Below are positions 37,301 through 50,274 of a DNA stretch of 64,000 bases, piece after piece. The notes under the pieces were generated by a model. It saw only the letters and a list, made by a program, of their open reading frames with translations. It ran no database searches and was not told the DNA's origin. The stretch is from Stromatinia cepivora. Its lineage: Eukaryota > Ascomycota > Leotiomycetes > Helotiales > Sclerotiniaceae. The stretch lies in NCBI GenBank assembly GCA_014898415.1, contig RCTD01000016.1, positions 372,001 to 436,000 of the forward strand, given 5' to 3'. The stretch's first letter is position 1; each line of letters opens with the position of its first letter. Made by a program: the position numbers and the translations under genes.

Positions 37301-37505
37301 GAATCATAATCATTCACCCTTTTTGTCGGTAGATGGTTTTGTGATTCGACTTCATGCTGAACGTCATTTAAAAAGGATCCCTGGCCAGAGCCAGAAGAAC
37401 GAGAACGAACGAACTATTCTATAGCCTACGAGCTTTACCATCATACTAACAACACCTTCTCATATTTTACCACTCCAAACCGAGTTGTTCCGTCAATAGC
37501 CAAAA
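31312..37505. other. 6.2-kb gene-free region between divergent genes
   Basis: It separates the starts of the DUF2237 and ELL-type genes. I found no supportable gene: frames at 32411-32867 conflict on both strands and those at 35006-35263 and 36321-36575 show no family signature. A short ATTTC repeat of about six copies lies at 33236-33266 and a GTGCA repeat at 35738-35754. Bases 37400-37505 probably hold the ELL gene's 5' UTR. For a spacer of this size, unseen non-coding RNAs or a lineage-specific gene remain possible. Confidence 0.5.
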
Positions 37506-39695
37506 ATGTCTCCCTCGTTAGATATACCTCAAGCGGGCTTGAAGCTTGAGAGTAACCCTCCCTCCAACAAGTCTGCTACAAATATTACACCTGCTATCGG
37601 CTTGACTTTGAGCGATGGAATGATTGAGGACATGATCAAATGTTTTCAGAATGGAAAACCAATAGAATTATCGTTGGGTGGAAGTCCCGTAAGAGAATCC
37701 CCCCATGGCTTCATTTACATTTGGTAGCCGATCCTCACCTGCGTGCGGCGTACGGCATCAATTGTTCAAATTGAAGGACAATAACAATAATAATTTGCTT
37801 GATCACCTAAATGGAAACAATTGCTAATGGATTGTTTTTCTGCAAACTAGAATTTGATATATGGCAACAAATCCCACATCCTTTCTACTTACCACGATCC
37901 ATTTCAATACGAAGTATTCCAGACTGCGGATCCCCACGATACGACCTCGGATATGTTGAAATCACAGACACTGAGTGAGCTTAAGTTGGCCCACAAGAAG
38001 TTCTCAGGACCAGGAGCGCAACCTCGTTACAAAGCGGACAATTTAAAGGCGAGTAAGAAACCTGCTCTTGCAGCTGCGGGAGAGGATACAGCACTGGAAA
38101 ATTTGAGGGAGTCGATGGCTACGGCTCAAGCGAAGAAAGATGGAAATACGTGAGTAGTCACTAGATTGTTACAATTGGACTTGGGTACTAATCTCAACAG
38201 CACAAAAATCATCAATCAGGTACCAGCGAAACGAGGAGCGGCCAAGGTTACAAACAAGTCGAAATTTTTGAATAAGGGGCTCGGAAGCGATGCAAACAGG
38301 TCGATGCCAGTCAGCCCCGCTCTTTCTGGGCTGGGAAGTCCAGCTCAAGGTGCGACTAAGTCTCTTTCCCAACAACAAGCTGAATATGCCAAGAGCAGTA
38401 GAAAGCCAATAGTCCACCTACTTGCCCTCGAACCAATGACTGAGAAGGAGCTTAACAATCGAATACCTGGTCCGAAAGATGATTTGAAGCAGGCAATGGC
38501 GAAGGTGGGGGATCTCAATACATCGACTGGAAAATGGGAACTGCGTAAAAATTACTATAAAGAGCTTGATGTGTTCAATTTCAAATATGGAAGCGATGCT
38601 GAACGTCAACGAGCAATTGACAATGCGGTTAAGATTTTTGATAAGATGAGATTGGGGCTATCGGAACCTGAGTGGGAAAAGCTATTGCCTAAATCGGAGC
38701 GAGGCACCGGAAAGTCTCTTAGCAAGCTACAAGCTCAAATTGCCAATGGCCCTGTCGCAAAATCAAAATCTAACGGAAAGAATCGAGATTCTGGTGACGA
38801 GGAAGACGTGTTTGGCGATAAAATGGTTTCAAAGGTCAAAACTGAGGCTGCAGTCAAATCAGCTTCAGGACCACCAACAACCAAGACCAAAAAACTCAGC
38901 GAGAAAGAAGCTCAAACTAAGAGATTACTCTCCAAGAATCCACCCAAAACAGCAGCAGCTACCATGAAGTCAAAACCCGCGAAGAAGGAAGCTGACAAGC
39001 CAAAATCATCAGCGGCAAAGCCTTTATCTTCTCAATTTGTCAGTGAATCTGACGACGAAGAGGTTTCAGCGAAGAAACCTCAAGTTATCAAGGCTCCAAT
39101 TAAAAAAGACAAGGCCAACAGCAAACGTCTTCGCAATGAGGAGATGGATTCTAGCGATTCGAGCCTACCATTGAGTAAGAAGACAAAGAAGGATAATATC
39201 AATTCACACCGAGTCTCAGATGCTAGTCAATCATCCCGTCCCAGTTCCAATTCCACGACTTCCTCCTCAAACTCCTTCAAAGGAAAAGCGAACTCTCCAC
39301 AAAAATCCTCACCTTTAGCTTCCTCGCCACCTACGAATGCATCTGACTTCGAAAATACATCTTCTGGCGATCGATCATCATCTTCTGCTTCTCCGGCTAA
39401 CCATCACACTTTGTCTAACACTCGCAACAATCGATCACCAATTCATAAGCGTCACCAAAAGTCGTCTAGTGTTGCTTCATCAGTCTCATCCACCAGTAGT
39501 ACCCGTCATTTGAGACCTGGTGTACTGGATCTAGCTCAAAACTACAAAACATTCTATCCTATTTACTTGAAGCTTCATAACGAGTTAGCAACATCGAAGG
39601 TCAAGAACCCTACGGAAGAAGAGAACCTTCTCGCGATGCATGAGCGCCTGAGCGACTTGAAGAGACAGATCTTGGAAGGAATCATTGAAGAATAA
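37506..39695 (+). CDS. ell1: ELL-type RNA polymerase II elongation factor, 658 aa
   Basis: Three exons, 37506-37688, 37851-38149 and 38201-39695; introns start GTAAGA and GTGAGT and phases agree. The start is MSPSLDIPQA. Residues ~25-160 form a first conserved part (IGLTLSDGMIEDMIKCFQNG, GNKSHILSTYHDPFQYEVF). KPIVHLLALEPMTEKELNNR then matches the ELL core LLAL.P...ELL.R, followed by ELDVFNFKYG and a helix before SEPEWEKLLP. The centre is Lys/Ser-rich, disordered and acidic in patches. The C-terminus (LDLAQNYKTFYPIYLKLHNE...LKRQILEGI) resembles the occludin-like helical tail of animal ELL. ELL stimulates Pol II elongation within Super Elongation Complex-like assemblies with Eaf1. Fungal ELL is divergent, so identity rests on the short core motif and domain order. 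Confidence 0.8.
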
Positions 39696-42403
39696 AGGAG
39701 CCCGACACAATTTCTTCCTATACACGACTGGATTGGCTTTACTATGAAGTCATTATATCACCACGCACCACACATAAATCCTAAGCCTCCAACGGCAGTT
39801 TTGACTGCATTTCTCTTTTCCATCAACTGCGAATACACTATAACACATAGTTAAATCGACAGACTCTAGGCGTTTCCTCTTCTTTTCTGCATACGGAGTC
39901 ACACGGGCATTTACCACGGCAATCAAAACCGGATACTTTCCACTTCTCAACCACCATTTTCACCTGCATTCTTGTTTACAAAATTTGATTTTTTTCTCCG
40001 CGGATGGAGTTTCAACTAAATACCCTTTGGGACACGGATGGATTCGGCGTCTTTTTTCTTCTTTTCTTTTCTTAACTCCGTCGAATCAAAAGGAGTTTCT
40101 GGGTTACCTGGTTATGGATATGCCTTGGGATGCAAACGCAAAATGCGGACATTGTGTTTTATTTGGTTTGGCCTGGGATTGAATTTGGGAATGGAATGGG
40201 GATGGGGATGGAGAATTTAATATTTTCAATGATTGGGCGATGATTGATATGCGGTTACTGCACATATGGGCATTTGAAGATGGGGTGGAAATGAGATGAA
40301 AGATGTTACAAGTGACAAAATAAAAATACAGAAACAGATACAGATGAATGCGGGGATGAATTGCATAGCGTAGAAAGCAAGACAGGGAGAAAGTGAGAGA
40401 GAGTGAGAGAGAAAAATGGGTTTCAGGATGCAAGTCCTTCAGCAGAAACCAAAAGAAGAATAAAGATTAAACATTAATAATCTATGAATATCTTTATGTT
40501 TATGGGTGTGACATGTGAATAGGTACTTACTCCGTATAGTTGTGCATGTGAATGCTTATGTGATGAGAAATAGATATGGTAGAATCGAATAGATCTTACT
40601 TAATAGTGCCTGGTATTCGATATACGAAGTACTTATTAGGTAGTAATTCTTTAATTTTCGAGGTAGAGGGTAGAGTGGGGGTTGAACGGAAGATAACGGT
40701 GCGTATGGTAATGGGATGTGGGATGGGTAAGCAATGAGTATACAGATAGACAGGCAGGTAGGTATATTGGATATGTTGGATATGATAGGGAGGAAATCGT
40801 AAGATTTTGTTTGTAAGAGGATTGGAGACTAGGTGTATTGTATTATATTATAGATGTAGAATCCTGGTTTTTAGTTATTAGCATTACTAACTACTAATTA
40901 GCTGGATATATATTTGTGTATATATAATAATCAAATGATATTGGTGTGGTATCTACCTACCTAGGTAGGTAAGTGAGGGCCGGTGGGGGTGTGGGATATT
41001 GGATGTTGGATGTTAGATGTTAGATGTTAGAATCTCGGTCTGTAGAATTACTCCTGATCGTACCGAAATTCTGGATACTTACTAGATAGGTAGGTGGGTA
41101 GGTAGGTAGGTAGGTATAATATAAATAAGATATTACCGCTATAGGCGCGCGCGCGTGAGGGCAGCAGGCAAGTTAGCTGCTCAATATAGGTATTGATATG
41201 GGTATGATTAGAACAATAAGCAAGTTATTGTGGTGCAGGTTTGGCTAATTAGCTATGCTATCTAGTAGGTAGTTAGTAGGATGGGATACATAGATTGGTA
41301 ATCTCATCAAATGAATACCGATCCATATATCAGAAACCGACAAACCGGTAAAATTTACCTACCTAGTAAATATCAGCATATCACGAAAGTACATCATGGC
41401 ATAACATAACTACGGCTGAGTTTCACAGCAAGCAGGGTTAAATATATGAAAGTTGTTGGCTAGACATTAGACAGGGCAGTCAGTTATTTAGCGCGGTTGA
41501 TCTGGTTGGTATATGGTTGGTAGAGAGTGAGTACCGGTATATAGTACCAGTGTATCGGCGTTTTAATTAATGTGGTAGGTACCTAGTGTGATATAGCTGA
41601 GTTTTTGCTGGGTTTTGGTTGGAGCTAAAGTTTGGTTGGAGTTTGGACCGAGTGCAAGTATGCAACTGTTGTGTTGGATGCTAGTTGGTGTATGATTGGG
41701 ATTGGGATGATACGGGGCGCTTATGCTTATACTTATGCTGGATTAGTAGAACTACGCGAAAGTATGCTGCAAATTTGTAAAGTTTGAGGTTGAGTCACAT
41801 ACATTGGGTTTTACAGGGGATGTTGAGCATGGGGTGGAGATGGGGATCCATTATTCTTTGAAGGACAATACAAACGAAGGCTGGGGAGGGAATTTCGTGA
41901 AAAGAAGGCAACAGAAATAGCAAGGTGTGGATCGGACTGAACGGTTGGGATGATCCAAATGGGTAGTTGAATGTTGAGAGATGATGCGTAAAGCATGATG
42001 CTTGTGAGAGATTTACTGAATACAAACGGCGCTTATTGGGAACATGCCCCAGCTGATCATACACTTTGCTCGATTTCTCACATGGAAGATATAGAGATAG
42101 AGAACTAACCATTTCGACAGCTCGCAAAACCATTTAACTTCACCACAGCTGAAGATCTTGAGAATAAAAGAGCCATACACCACAAGTTGCACACCCATAT
42201 TGGTAAAGATCTCTGTTCAATTTTATCTGATATCATAACATATTCGAAAATTGAAAAAACGCCAGGCCAATTTGTGGTGTCCTTTTCCTAAACACCGCTT
42301 CACATTATCACTTGTTCCCTTTCGCATCCCCTCCGTTGTTACATGGAAGCCTTCATCAAATGAGAAGAGCTGTTCGTGCCATCTATGGGCGGAAACGAAG
42401 CAT
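39696..42403. other. Gene-free spacer with simple repeats
   Basis: It joins the 3' ends of the convergent ELL-type and LC8 genes. GGTA/AGGT runs lie at 40950-40970 and 41086-41115, and a GCGCGCGCG tract at 41146-41154. Between 40900 and 41600 TAGGTA words recur. The frames at 39753-42200 on either strand are low complexity or conflict. No RNA gene seen. Confidence 0.55.
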
Positions 42404-43112
42404 TTATTGGGTCTTGAAAAGGAGGATCGCGCAATGGCCGAGGTAGAAGTAGATGAAGTGTTTTGTTTCTGGGCAAAGTCAGATAGGGGCGACAAGAATA
42501 CCAAGGTTTGGGAGGAAAAATACCATGGGTGACAAATGATCCAAAGTTTCGACCCACGATACAATGCCATGTTGGACCTCGTTTCTCATCGAACTGATAT
42601 GACTTTTTAGCAACCAATCCTTTGTTCAATGTATTGGCGCAAACTTTATAGACGTACAGCTTTCTTGATGTACTGTGCGATATCCTATAATAGATCATAT
42701 TAACACGTGAAAGGAGGTCAAATAAGACTTGTAGGTGAAGTATCCTACTTTTTCAACCGAATGTTTAGCCATAGCTTGTCGGCCTGTATGCAAAATATCA
42801 GTATTTTACACACGTATTCAATCCGCCTCCGTCGTGGCCCTCTAGCATCGTGTCGATTGGAGAAGTTTCAACATACAAACTTCAATAGCCTCATCTGACA
42901 TGTCGTCGCTCTATGATTAACTTAGTTTCCGTCGCAGACTCTCGCATAGAGTATAATCGACTCACCATATCGACCGACTTAATTTGAGCTGCAATACATC
43001 ATGATTAGCTAGGATACGACAAAAGAGCTTCGAACAGCTGAAGAAAAGGACTTGGAAGGTCGAGACTATACATACCCGCGAGGCTTTCTTCCGGTTGTTG
43101 TGGAGTTGCCAT
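42404..43112 (-). CDS. DYN2: Dynein light chain LC8 (DYNLL/Dyn2), seven exons, 96 aa
   Basis: Seven small exons on the minus strand: 43076-43112, 42966-42988, 42877-42910, 42749-42783, 42658-42684, 42524-42593 and 42404-42468. Six introns of 55-93 nt start GTATGT, GTGAGT, GTATGT, GTAGGA, GTACGT and GTATTT; total coding length is 291 nt with perfect phase. The protein starts [10 protein letters not shown] and contains [54 protein letters not shown] and [18 protein letters not shown], which is the complete LC8 fold including the peptide-binding strand ([12 protein letters not shown]). LC8 dimers bind short TQT-like motifs in dynein intermediate chain and many other partners. Aspergillus nudG is the counterpart in nuclear migration. 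No continuous frame covers it, so simple ORF calling misses it. Confidence 0.96.
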
Positions 43113-43777
43113 TTTGGTTGTTGAGATGCTATGCGTATTGGTTTTGTAAATGTGTAATTGAAATGTTGGTAGAGTTATCGAAATATGGGATTGTTCTTCT
43201 GGAACACAATCGCGAGGTGTGGAGAAAGGAGGAAGAGAGAAAGGCTGATAGTTTAGCCGAAGTTTCACAATGCAAGTACAAGTACGAAGTACAATGAAGT
43301 GTTAATTTGATGGCAAGATATGGTACTGATTCGCAAAAGAAAATAAGGAGAATATAATACAATATTTAGAAGCACCTAGATAGTAACCTCAACATAGTTT
43401 CAAAGAAGGTTCACTTATGCAGAAGTTATATTTTTTTTTAATTTTCTTATAGAAATGTAATCTTATTTGATACCTACCTGGTACCTGCCTATCAGGCATG
43501 TCTACGTAGTAGATTTCCGTTCCGGATTTTCTTGCATCGGGATTTGAGCACGGATCATCTTGTGGTGCCACAGATTTAAGCTCAAGGCTAAGGAAAAATG
43601 TGCTAGAGTAGGCTCCGCTGCGGATTTCATTCCCTTGAAAAAAAATATTTGATCATCGAAGAAATTCACCTCACAAACCTTCAAAAAGTACTCTTGCGCC
43701 GTCATACTTCATCACATCAAATCAATGCACTGAAACATTAGGATATACACATCTATTTATACTATCTACGATCAAAC
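43113..43777. promoter_or_regulatory. Divergent promoter region between LC8 and MRD1
   Basis: These 665 bases separate the starts of the LC8 gene (minus) and MRD1 (plus) and must hold both promoters and 5' UTRs. The ATGs of short frames at 43389-43705 on the minus strand are not supported as genes. A tract of T/A (TTTTTTTTTAATTTT) lies near 43431. Confidence 0.6.
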
Positions 43778-46567
43778 ATGACTTCTTCTCGTATATTCAT
43801 AAAGGGCCTTCCTCCAAATATCACTGAGGATGAATTCAAAACACATTTTGGCGCGAAGCAAGAAATCACAGATGCAAAATTGATCTCCCACCGAAGAATT
43901 GGTTATATTGGATACAAAACACCAGAAGAAGCTGTAAAGGCTGTCAAATACTTTAACAAATCATTTGTACGGATGTCGAAAATCGGCGTGGAAATTGCTA
44001 GACCTGTAAGTAATTCTAAAAGAAATCAAGGTTTAAGAGATTTATATTAACACCATTGAAGATATCAGATTCATCTCTACCTATATCGAGAAAAGTACAA
44101 CGTGAACAAGAACGGGAAAATAATAAGCTCAGACAGCTCAAGCAGGAGGCTGATGCAAAAGCCTCCGAAAGTCTAAATACTGGAACGAAGAGAAAGCGAA
44201 GTGATATCGATGCTGCAGATCCTAAATTACAGGAGTTCTTGGAGGTCATGCAACCGGCTTCGAAATCGAATTCGAATATGTGGAAAGCCGGAGTCATGGA
44301 TGATGATATTGAGGAACCGCCAACGAAGTTACAAGCCATTGAAGTACCAGAAGGAGAAAGCGATGACGAATATCAATCTGTACCTAGTAAGGTTAAGAAG
44401 GCTCTTGTAAAGCCTGTCGAACCGCAAGTACCTGCAGCGGTCCCTGCACCAATTAACTCAACTATTACTTCCGATAATGCCAACCGAATGGACGAGGAGA
44501 TGATTGATACGCCTTCCAATAACGTTCAGGCCACAGATGATGATTGGCTGAGGAGTCATACGAGTCGCTTGTTAGATATAGTGGATCCGGAAGATATAAT
44601 TTCCAAAACGCAAAACTTAGACGTTAAGAATGTCGAAGAGGTGGTGGCAGAAGAAGCAGAACCCAATCCACCCGTTGAAGATATGGTTGTCGACGCTGAG
44701 TCAGAAGCTGTCGAAGAACAGGCGGAAAATCCACCTTCAGAACTAGATGCGACATTTGAAACGATCAAAGCCAGTGGACGACTATTCGTGCGAAACTTAC
44801 CATATAGCGCAACAGAGGATGATCTGCGGAAGCACTTTGAACAATATGGAGCTCTAGAAGAAGTAAGTAACCAAGATTGTTGGCATGTTTTCTTTTCTCT
44901 CCAGCTTTGTGATGAATATCGAGATAGGGACAGCTTATGCTTTGAAGCATGTGATGTGAACTGGTCGAATATTTTAGTAGATGCTTCGTCTTTTCTGAAA
45001 GCTACCATCAGTCATTTTTATGTCTTTTTCAATTCGCACCAGTATAGCTCGCTGACGGAGTGTCTAGATACACTTACCGGTGGATGCCAAAGGTACCAGT
45101 AAGGGGTTTGTGTTAGTTCAATACACGGACCCAAATGCTGCTGCTGAAGCATATCATAACACAGATGGCGAGCCTTTCCAAGGAAGGTTATTGCACATAT
45201 TACCTGCAGCAGCTAAACGAGACAACAAGCTAGATGAGTTCGCGATAGCAAAGCTTCCATTGAAGAAGCAAAGACTTCTCAAGAAGAAGGCCGATTCTTC
45301 CTCAAACACTTTCAATTGGAATTCCTTGTATATGAATCAAGACGCTGTCAATTCATCGGTGGCTGAACGTTTAGGGGTATCGAAATCCGATCTTCTTGAC
45401 CCAACCTCTGCAGATGCTGGAGTCAAGCAAGCCATTGCTGAGACTTCCGTCATCCAAGAAACCAAATCGTACTTCGCAAATAATGGGGTCGATCTTGATG
45501 CGTTCAAGAAACGGGAGCGTGGAGATACCGCTATATTGGTCAAAAATTTCACCTATGGCATGACTCTGGAAGAGCTTCGGAAGATATTCGAAGAGTTTGG
45601 CCAGGTTATCCGTGTTCTCATGCCTCCGACTGGTACGATCGCAATTGTTGAGTTTGCACAACCAACACATGCAAGAGCAGCATTTGCGAGCCTTGCATAT
45701 CGACGTATGAAGGATACAGTACTTTTCTTAGAGAAGGCGCCCAAGGACCTCTTCACTGGTCCTGCACCTACTCAACCAGTGGCAAAAATTGATAGGAATG
45801 CGGGTAAAGCAGCAGATCCCAAATTCTCAATATCTGATCTGCTCGAAAGAGAAAGTGGCGTTGAAAATGTGGATACAACTACCTTATTCGTTCGCAATCT
45901 TAACTTCAGTACCACCAGTCAACGTCTCACGGAAGTTTTCAAGCCCCTTGATGGCTTTCTTTCGGCACGCGTTAATACAAAGACGGATCCAAAGAAGCCC
46001 GGCCAAGTCCTTAGTATGGGTTTTGGCTTCATAGAATTTAGGACCAAATCTCAAGCACAGGTGGCAATCAAAGCAATGGATGGATACACACTTGACAACC
46101 ACAAATTGCTAGTCAAGGCGTCTCATAAAGGAGCCGATGCTGTCGAGGAGAAAAGGAAAGAAGATAGGGCTAAGAAGTTGGCAGGCAAACGCACGAAACT
46201 CATTGTTAAAAATTTACCGTTCGAAGCTTCCAAATCCGACATTCGAAAACTTTTTGGTACGTATGGACAGCTCCGATCGGTGCGCATGCCCAAGAAATTC
46301 GACCATTCAACACGTGGTTTCGCTTTTGCAGACTTCATTACGGCTCGTGAAGCGGAGAATGCACTAGAGGCTCTTAAGGATACTCATCTTCTTGGCCGTC
46401 GCCTGGTCATCGACTTTGCGTCCGAAGAAACTGTTGACGCAGAAGAAGAGATTGAAAACATGCAGAAGAAGGTTGGGTCACAAGTCAATAAAGTTGCCCT
46501 ACAAAACCTTACTGGAGGAGGCCGCAAGAAATTCAATATTGAAGGCAACGACGCGGACCTGGATTGA
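43778..46567 (+). CDS. MRD1: Multiple RNA-binding domain protein Mrd1, five RRMs, 842 aa
   Basis: Three exons: 43778-44005, 44062-44862 and 45068-46567, all joined in phase 0. Intron 1 (56 nt) starts GTAAGT; intron 2 (205 nt) starts GTAAGT and interrupts RRM2. The start is MTSSRIFIKG. RRM1 (residues ~4-76) has RNP2 IFIKGL and RNP1-like RIGYIGY. A Lys/Glu-rich, acidic linker of about 235 residues follows. RRM2 lies at ~315-392 (GRLFVRNLPYS, GTSKGFVLVQY), RRM3 at ~495-570 (AILVKNFTYG, GTIAIVEF), RRM4 at ~613-695 (TLFVRNLNFS, SMGFGFIEFR) and RRM5 at ~718-795 (KLIVKNLPFE, HSTRGFAFADF). Mrd1 joins the 90S pre-ribosome and is needed for 18S rRNA processing in the nucleolus. Five RRMs and the length match yeast Mrd1 (about 890 aa) closely. 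Confidence 0.96.
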
Positions 46568-47448
46568 GGGAACTTACTGTAGGTATTTATCAATAATTTG
46601 CATATTCTACCAAGATCAAATTCCCTAGATTATATTGTTCGCAAAATGGCAAGCGTCTATCTCCCTTGCCGAAGCTACCACAAAACAACTTAATGGTACC
46701 CCTGCACAGAACACCCTCGATGAAAACCCTTTCATACTTGAATGGAAGGGAAATTACCCCTCTAAATCTAATTATTGATTTGGTCTGCGGTTCCCCATTA
46801 TAGGGATTATTTATTGTGGTAAGTTTAAAGGCGTTTTGCTATATCATCAACTTTTTACTCCTCCCTTCATGGGCGCCATACAAAGAGAAGGATGCGATAT
46901 CATCCTATGTGGTGATTATTTATTTCCTATTTGCGACTGTGCCTGTATGCCTTATAGAAAATTGGTGAAGAGGAAATTGCATGCTTGCGCAAAATGAAGC
47001 ATTCCTCACGTTGCTGTGACTTTCCCCGCAACGTGATTTCCTTACATTGGTGAGATCAGAGGTGGGGCTATTTTTGGTCTTTGAGCTCTGCAAGCTTTGT
47101 GGCGTTCGCAAACGTTTACCTGGGCTATCAATGAAGGTAGATCTGGCTCCCAAATCGAAACAGCCCTGCATCCTAGCCATATACATTCAATCTACTTCAC
47201 CTCCTTAATAAGCTGCCAGGGCCTCTCCTACTTCATTCTTAACCTGGTGACATTCCCTCGTGCAACTTCATTCTAAGCTTTTCCGCTGCCATTCCTCCAA
47301 ACATTTTTCATTGCAATCTTGATTCTTCATCGACCACAAACGCATTTTTCCTGCACAGCCTACCTCGAGTTTGGTTGCAAATGCTACACTGACTGGAATT
47401 TCGAACACATCGAAGCATTCTCGAACCTCAGATTACACCATCTAGTCG
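46568..47448. promoter_or_regulatory. Spacer and promoter of the TEA-domain gene
   Basis: The first part is the MRD1 3' flank. From about 47180 the plus strand becomes pyrimidine-rich, as in a fungal 5' UTR leading to the ATG at 47449. No other gene is supported; the minus-strand frame at 46920-47186 shows no similarity. Confidence 0.5.
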
Positions 47449-50274
47449 ATGGAAGATCCCCGTAATATTTTGCCATCAGGATATCCATCGCAACAGCTTC
47501 AACTGGACGAATCCAGTGGGCTATCGAGGCTCAAAGAGCCTCTTTCGGATTCTGCGGGCAACGCTCAGCTTCACGAGCTGGCGTCGATAAATATATATCA
47601 TGATAATAAGAGACACCCCATGAGGGGACAAGAAAGGTCAATGTATTCTATGCCTACTCTACCATCACAGCCTCTGCGCCCACCTGTCGGCAATACCCTT
47701 GAACTTCGAAAACGACACAATCGGCAACAACGTTTCAACAGACATAGTAATCGAAATCCTATAGTTGATTCGCCTCAGTATCAAGCATACCGAGCTCGGG
47801 CAAATCGTGATGGAAACAACTCCAGTGACTCGAAGTGGCCGGAGGTTCTTGAGAATGCGTTTCTTGATGGTTAGTACAACACAAGCATCATTACTATGGA
47901 AAAAGAACTGACAATATCCAAGCTCTTCTTGCCATCCCTTATATGGGCAGACGAAAGTTTTCTTTCAAGGGTAAACCTCATGGTCGGAATGAGCTTATCA
48001 AGGAATATCTTTGGATCGCATACAAGAACACACTTCCTCCCGGTCAACGTCCAGATCCTACGATGATGCGCACGCGAAAGCAGGTCTCTAGTCACATTCA
48101 AGTTTTAAAAGGATTCTTGAATCCCCATCCTGCATTATGTAAGGAAATCCACAACGAGATTCTTGAAGGCAGTCTAACATTTCCCAGTCCAGCGTCTCTT
48201 TCCACCGAACAAGGGACCCAAGAATGGTTTCGAAGATTCATTCAAGAAGGATCCTACACTTATAGCACTTTCGCAAGGCCGACTACCTAGCAGACGTCAC
48301 GATCAATATGATGGCCTCAATCAAATAATACTCAGTAATCATCATCCTATGAAGCCTGCTGCATTCTGGTTGCTCATGACACCTTTCGCTGTACCAAATG
48401 AACGAAATGGAATCATGAAAACCGAACAAGATCTTCGAAGAGATGGCCTAGTACTTCACAGGTACTCGGGTTTATCGTCATCAAAGCCACGCGGAAGTCT
48501 TGAATCAATACTGCACTGGCGACAAAAGTTTCCTCACTTGGCACAATTACATTCTACCAACGATTTGAATTGTGATATCATTCATATGGATGTGTCGTTG
48601 GACCTGATGGAAACTCATGCTCCAGATAATAGTGAGCTCCTGACTCGATTGGAGATGTCCATACCAGGTCAAGATTATGCTGGGTTTAAATGGCAATCTG
48701 TAACGAGCTTAATTAAACCCGCAGAGCTATACGGTGACCCTACCAGAGATCCAGTTCTAGAAGGCACGGCATTACCAATGACGGTCCTTGGGATGACCGA
48801 AAGCGAAACCAGAATTAAAGTCGCAATACCTGCTGAGACTTGGGCGTACACATTTACACAGCTTATGAACCTTCATTTTGAAATCGAAAAGAAACGTCTT
48901 CCTCAATCGTACGGAGGGGATGGGTTAGGTCGTCCCACAAACTCCATTCGAGAGTATGTTGATCGAATCTCAATGTATCAAGAGCTACAGTCTTCGGCGG
49001 GTGATAGAATGCCCTTCATCCGACGAGCCATTCTCATCTGGACATTTCATAAAGCTCGCAGTGGGGAGGGAAATGACACCGCCTGGCGTTATGTTGACCC
49101 AGCCCCTCCACGCCACATGTGCATGTCACCACCGCCACATCCTCACAACCATAACCTTCCCAACCTTGAACATTACAATTCCTGGCCGGAATCACCTCTC
49201 CACCTCCAACAACCCAATCTTCTCGACTCTTTTGTGCAAGGTCTTGCTACCCCTCCGCACACAGCTAGCCTTCAGTCTCCCTTTGATACAACAGGCTATA
49301 CATATCCTGCTCAGCATTTCGACATGTCTAATGAAAACATAAGTTTTGTGTCCCATGCAACTGTGGACAGCGAATCTACGCTTGTAAACGACAACGATCC
49401 TACGAATCAAATTGATAGTTTTCTGAGTAATTCGGCGGGGATTAATATGGGAACTTACGGGGATGTGAGCGGTCACTATTATGGGCATTTACCAACCAAT
49501 ACCGTTAATGCTAACGAATCATTTGATGCGGACCCAGCGTGGGCAAATTATTCCGTGTCGGCTAGTACTCCGTGGGAGCACAGTGAGGAAAATAAGGGGT
49601 TGGCATGGCCGGATACCAGTACGCAGATTGAACCTATCCATAAACATGCCTGGTCGAACGACGCACAAGAGCAGAAACAGGCACAAGCGGCGTGGAATGG
49701 AGATGAGATTGACGTCAATGGTGTTCATGTTAATGGAAGGGACAATGTTACTGGTAAACATGGAAATGAACCGCCTTGGTCTGATGTGGTGATGAGTAGT
49801 AGTCCGAGTAAACAGAATGCGAATGGGTACATTGAGAGTAACATTGAGTCAAAATTGTTACCTTGGATTGAGCAGGCTACTGCAGAAGAAGAGGCACAAG
49901 CACAAGCTAGAAGGAACGTGGATTATGGGGATGATGTTGAGGCTGTGGGTGTAGGTGTAGGTGTAGGTGTAGGTGCTGATGTTGGTGTTGGTGTTGGCGT
50001 TGATGTTTCTGGTGTTGGTGTACAGCTGGAAGGAAACGTTGTTGCAGAGGATATTAATGAACACGATAACATTACGAAAGATGAGCACTTCGAACATCAC
50101 GATCGCGATACGCACAAGCAACATCATCATCGGCATCATCAACACGATCAATTGGAACAAGCAGAATGGCCGCGCAACGAAGAGATTAATGGCGTTGGAG
50201 TCGGAGTTGACATCGGACATTCCAACGGGTACGATTTCGAACACCTAGATGAAAGCGTATCCGTAAAATCCTGA
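47449..50274 (+). CDS. abaA: TEA/ATTS-domain transcription factor (AbaA-like), 907 aa
   Basis: Three exons: 47449-47869, 47923-48138 and 48188-50274; introns of 53 and 49 nt start GTTAGT and GTAAGG, phases agree. The start is [10 protein letters not shown]. The TEA domain spans ~128-200: [13 protein letters not shown] is joined across intron 1 to [20 protein letters not shown], then [13 protein letters not shown] and [13 protein letters not shown], the recognition helix. After intron 2 comes [20 protein letters not shown] and ALSQGRLP, a pattern I associate with AbaA. The long C-terminal half is disordered, with a Val-Gly array near residues 795-825 and a His-rich stretch near 845. AbaA controls later steps of conidiation in Aspergillus; TEA proteins bind CATTCC/Y-type sites. 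Orthology is likely because filamentous fungi usually have one TEA factor; the role in this species is not shown by sequence. Confidence 0.9.

Noticed and set aside
41146..41154. GCGCGCGCG tract and nearby TAGGTA runs as a regulatory island
   Set aside because: Simple-sequence DNA in the 3' spacer of convergent genes; nothing marks it as regulatory.
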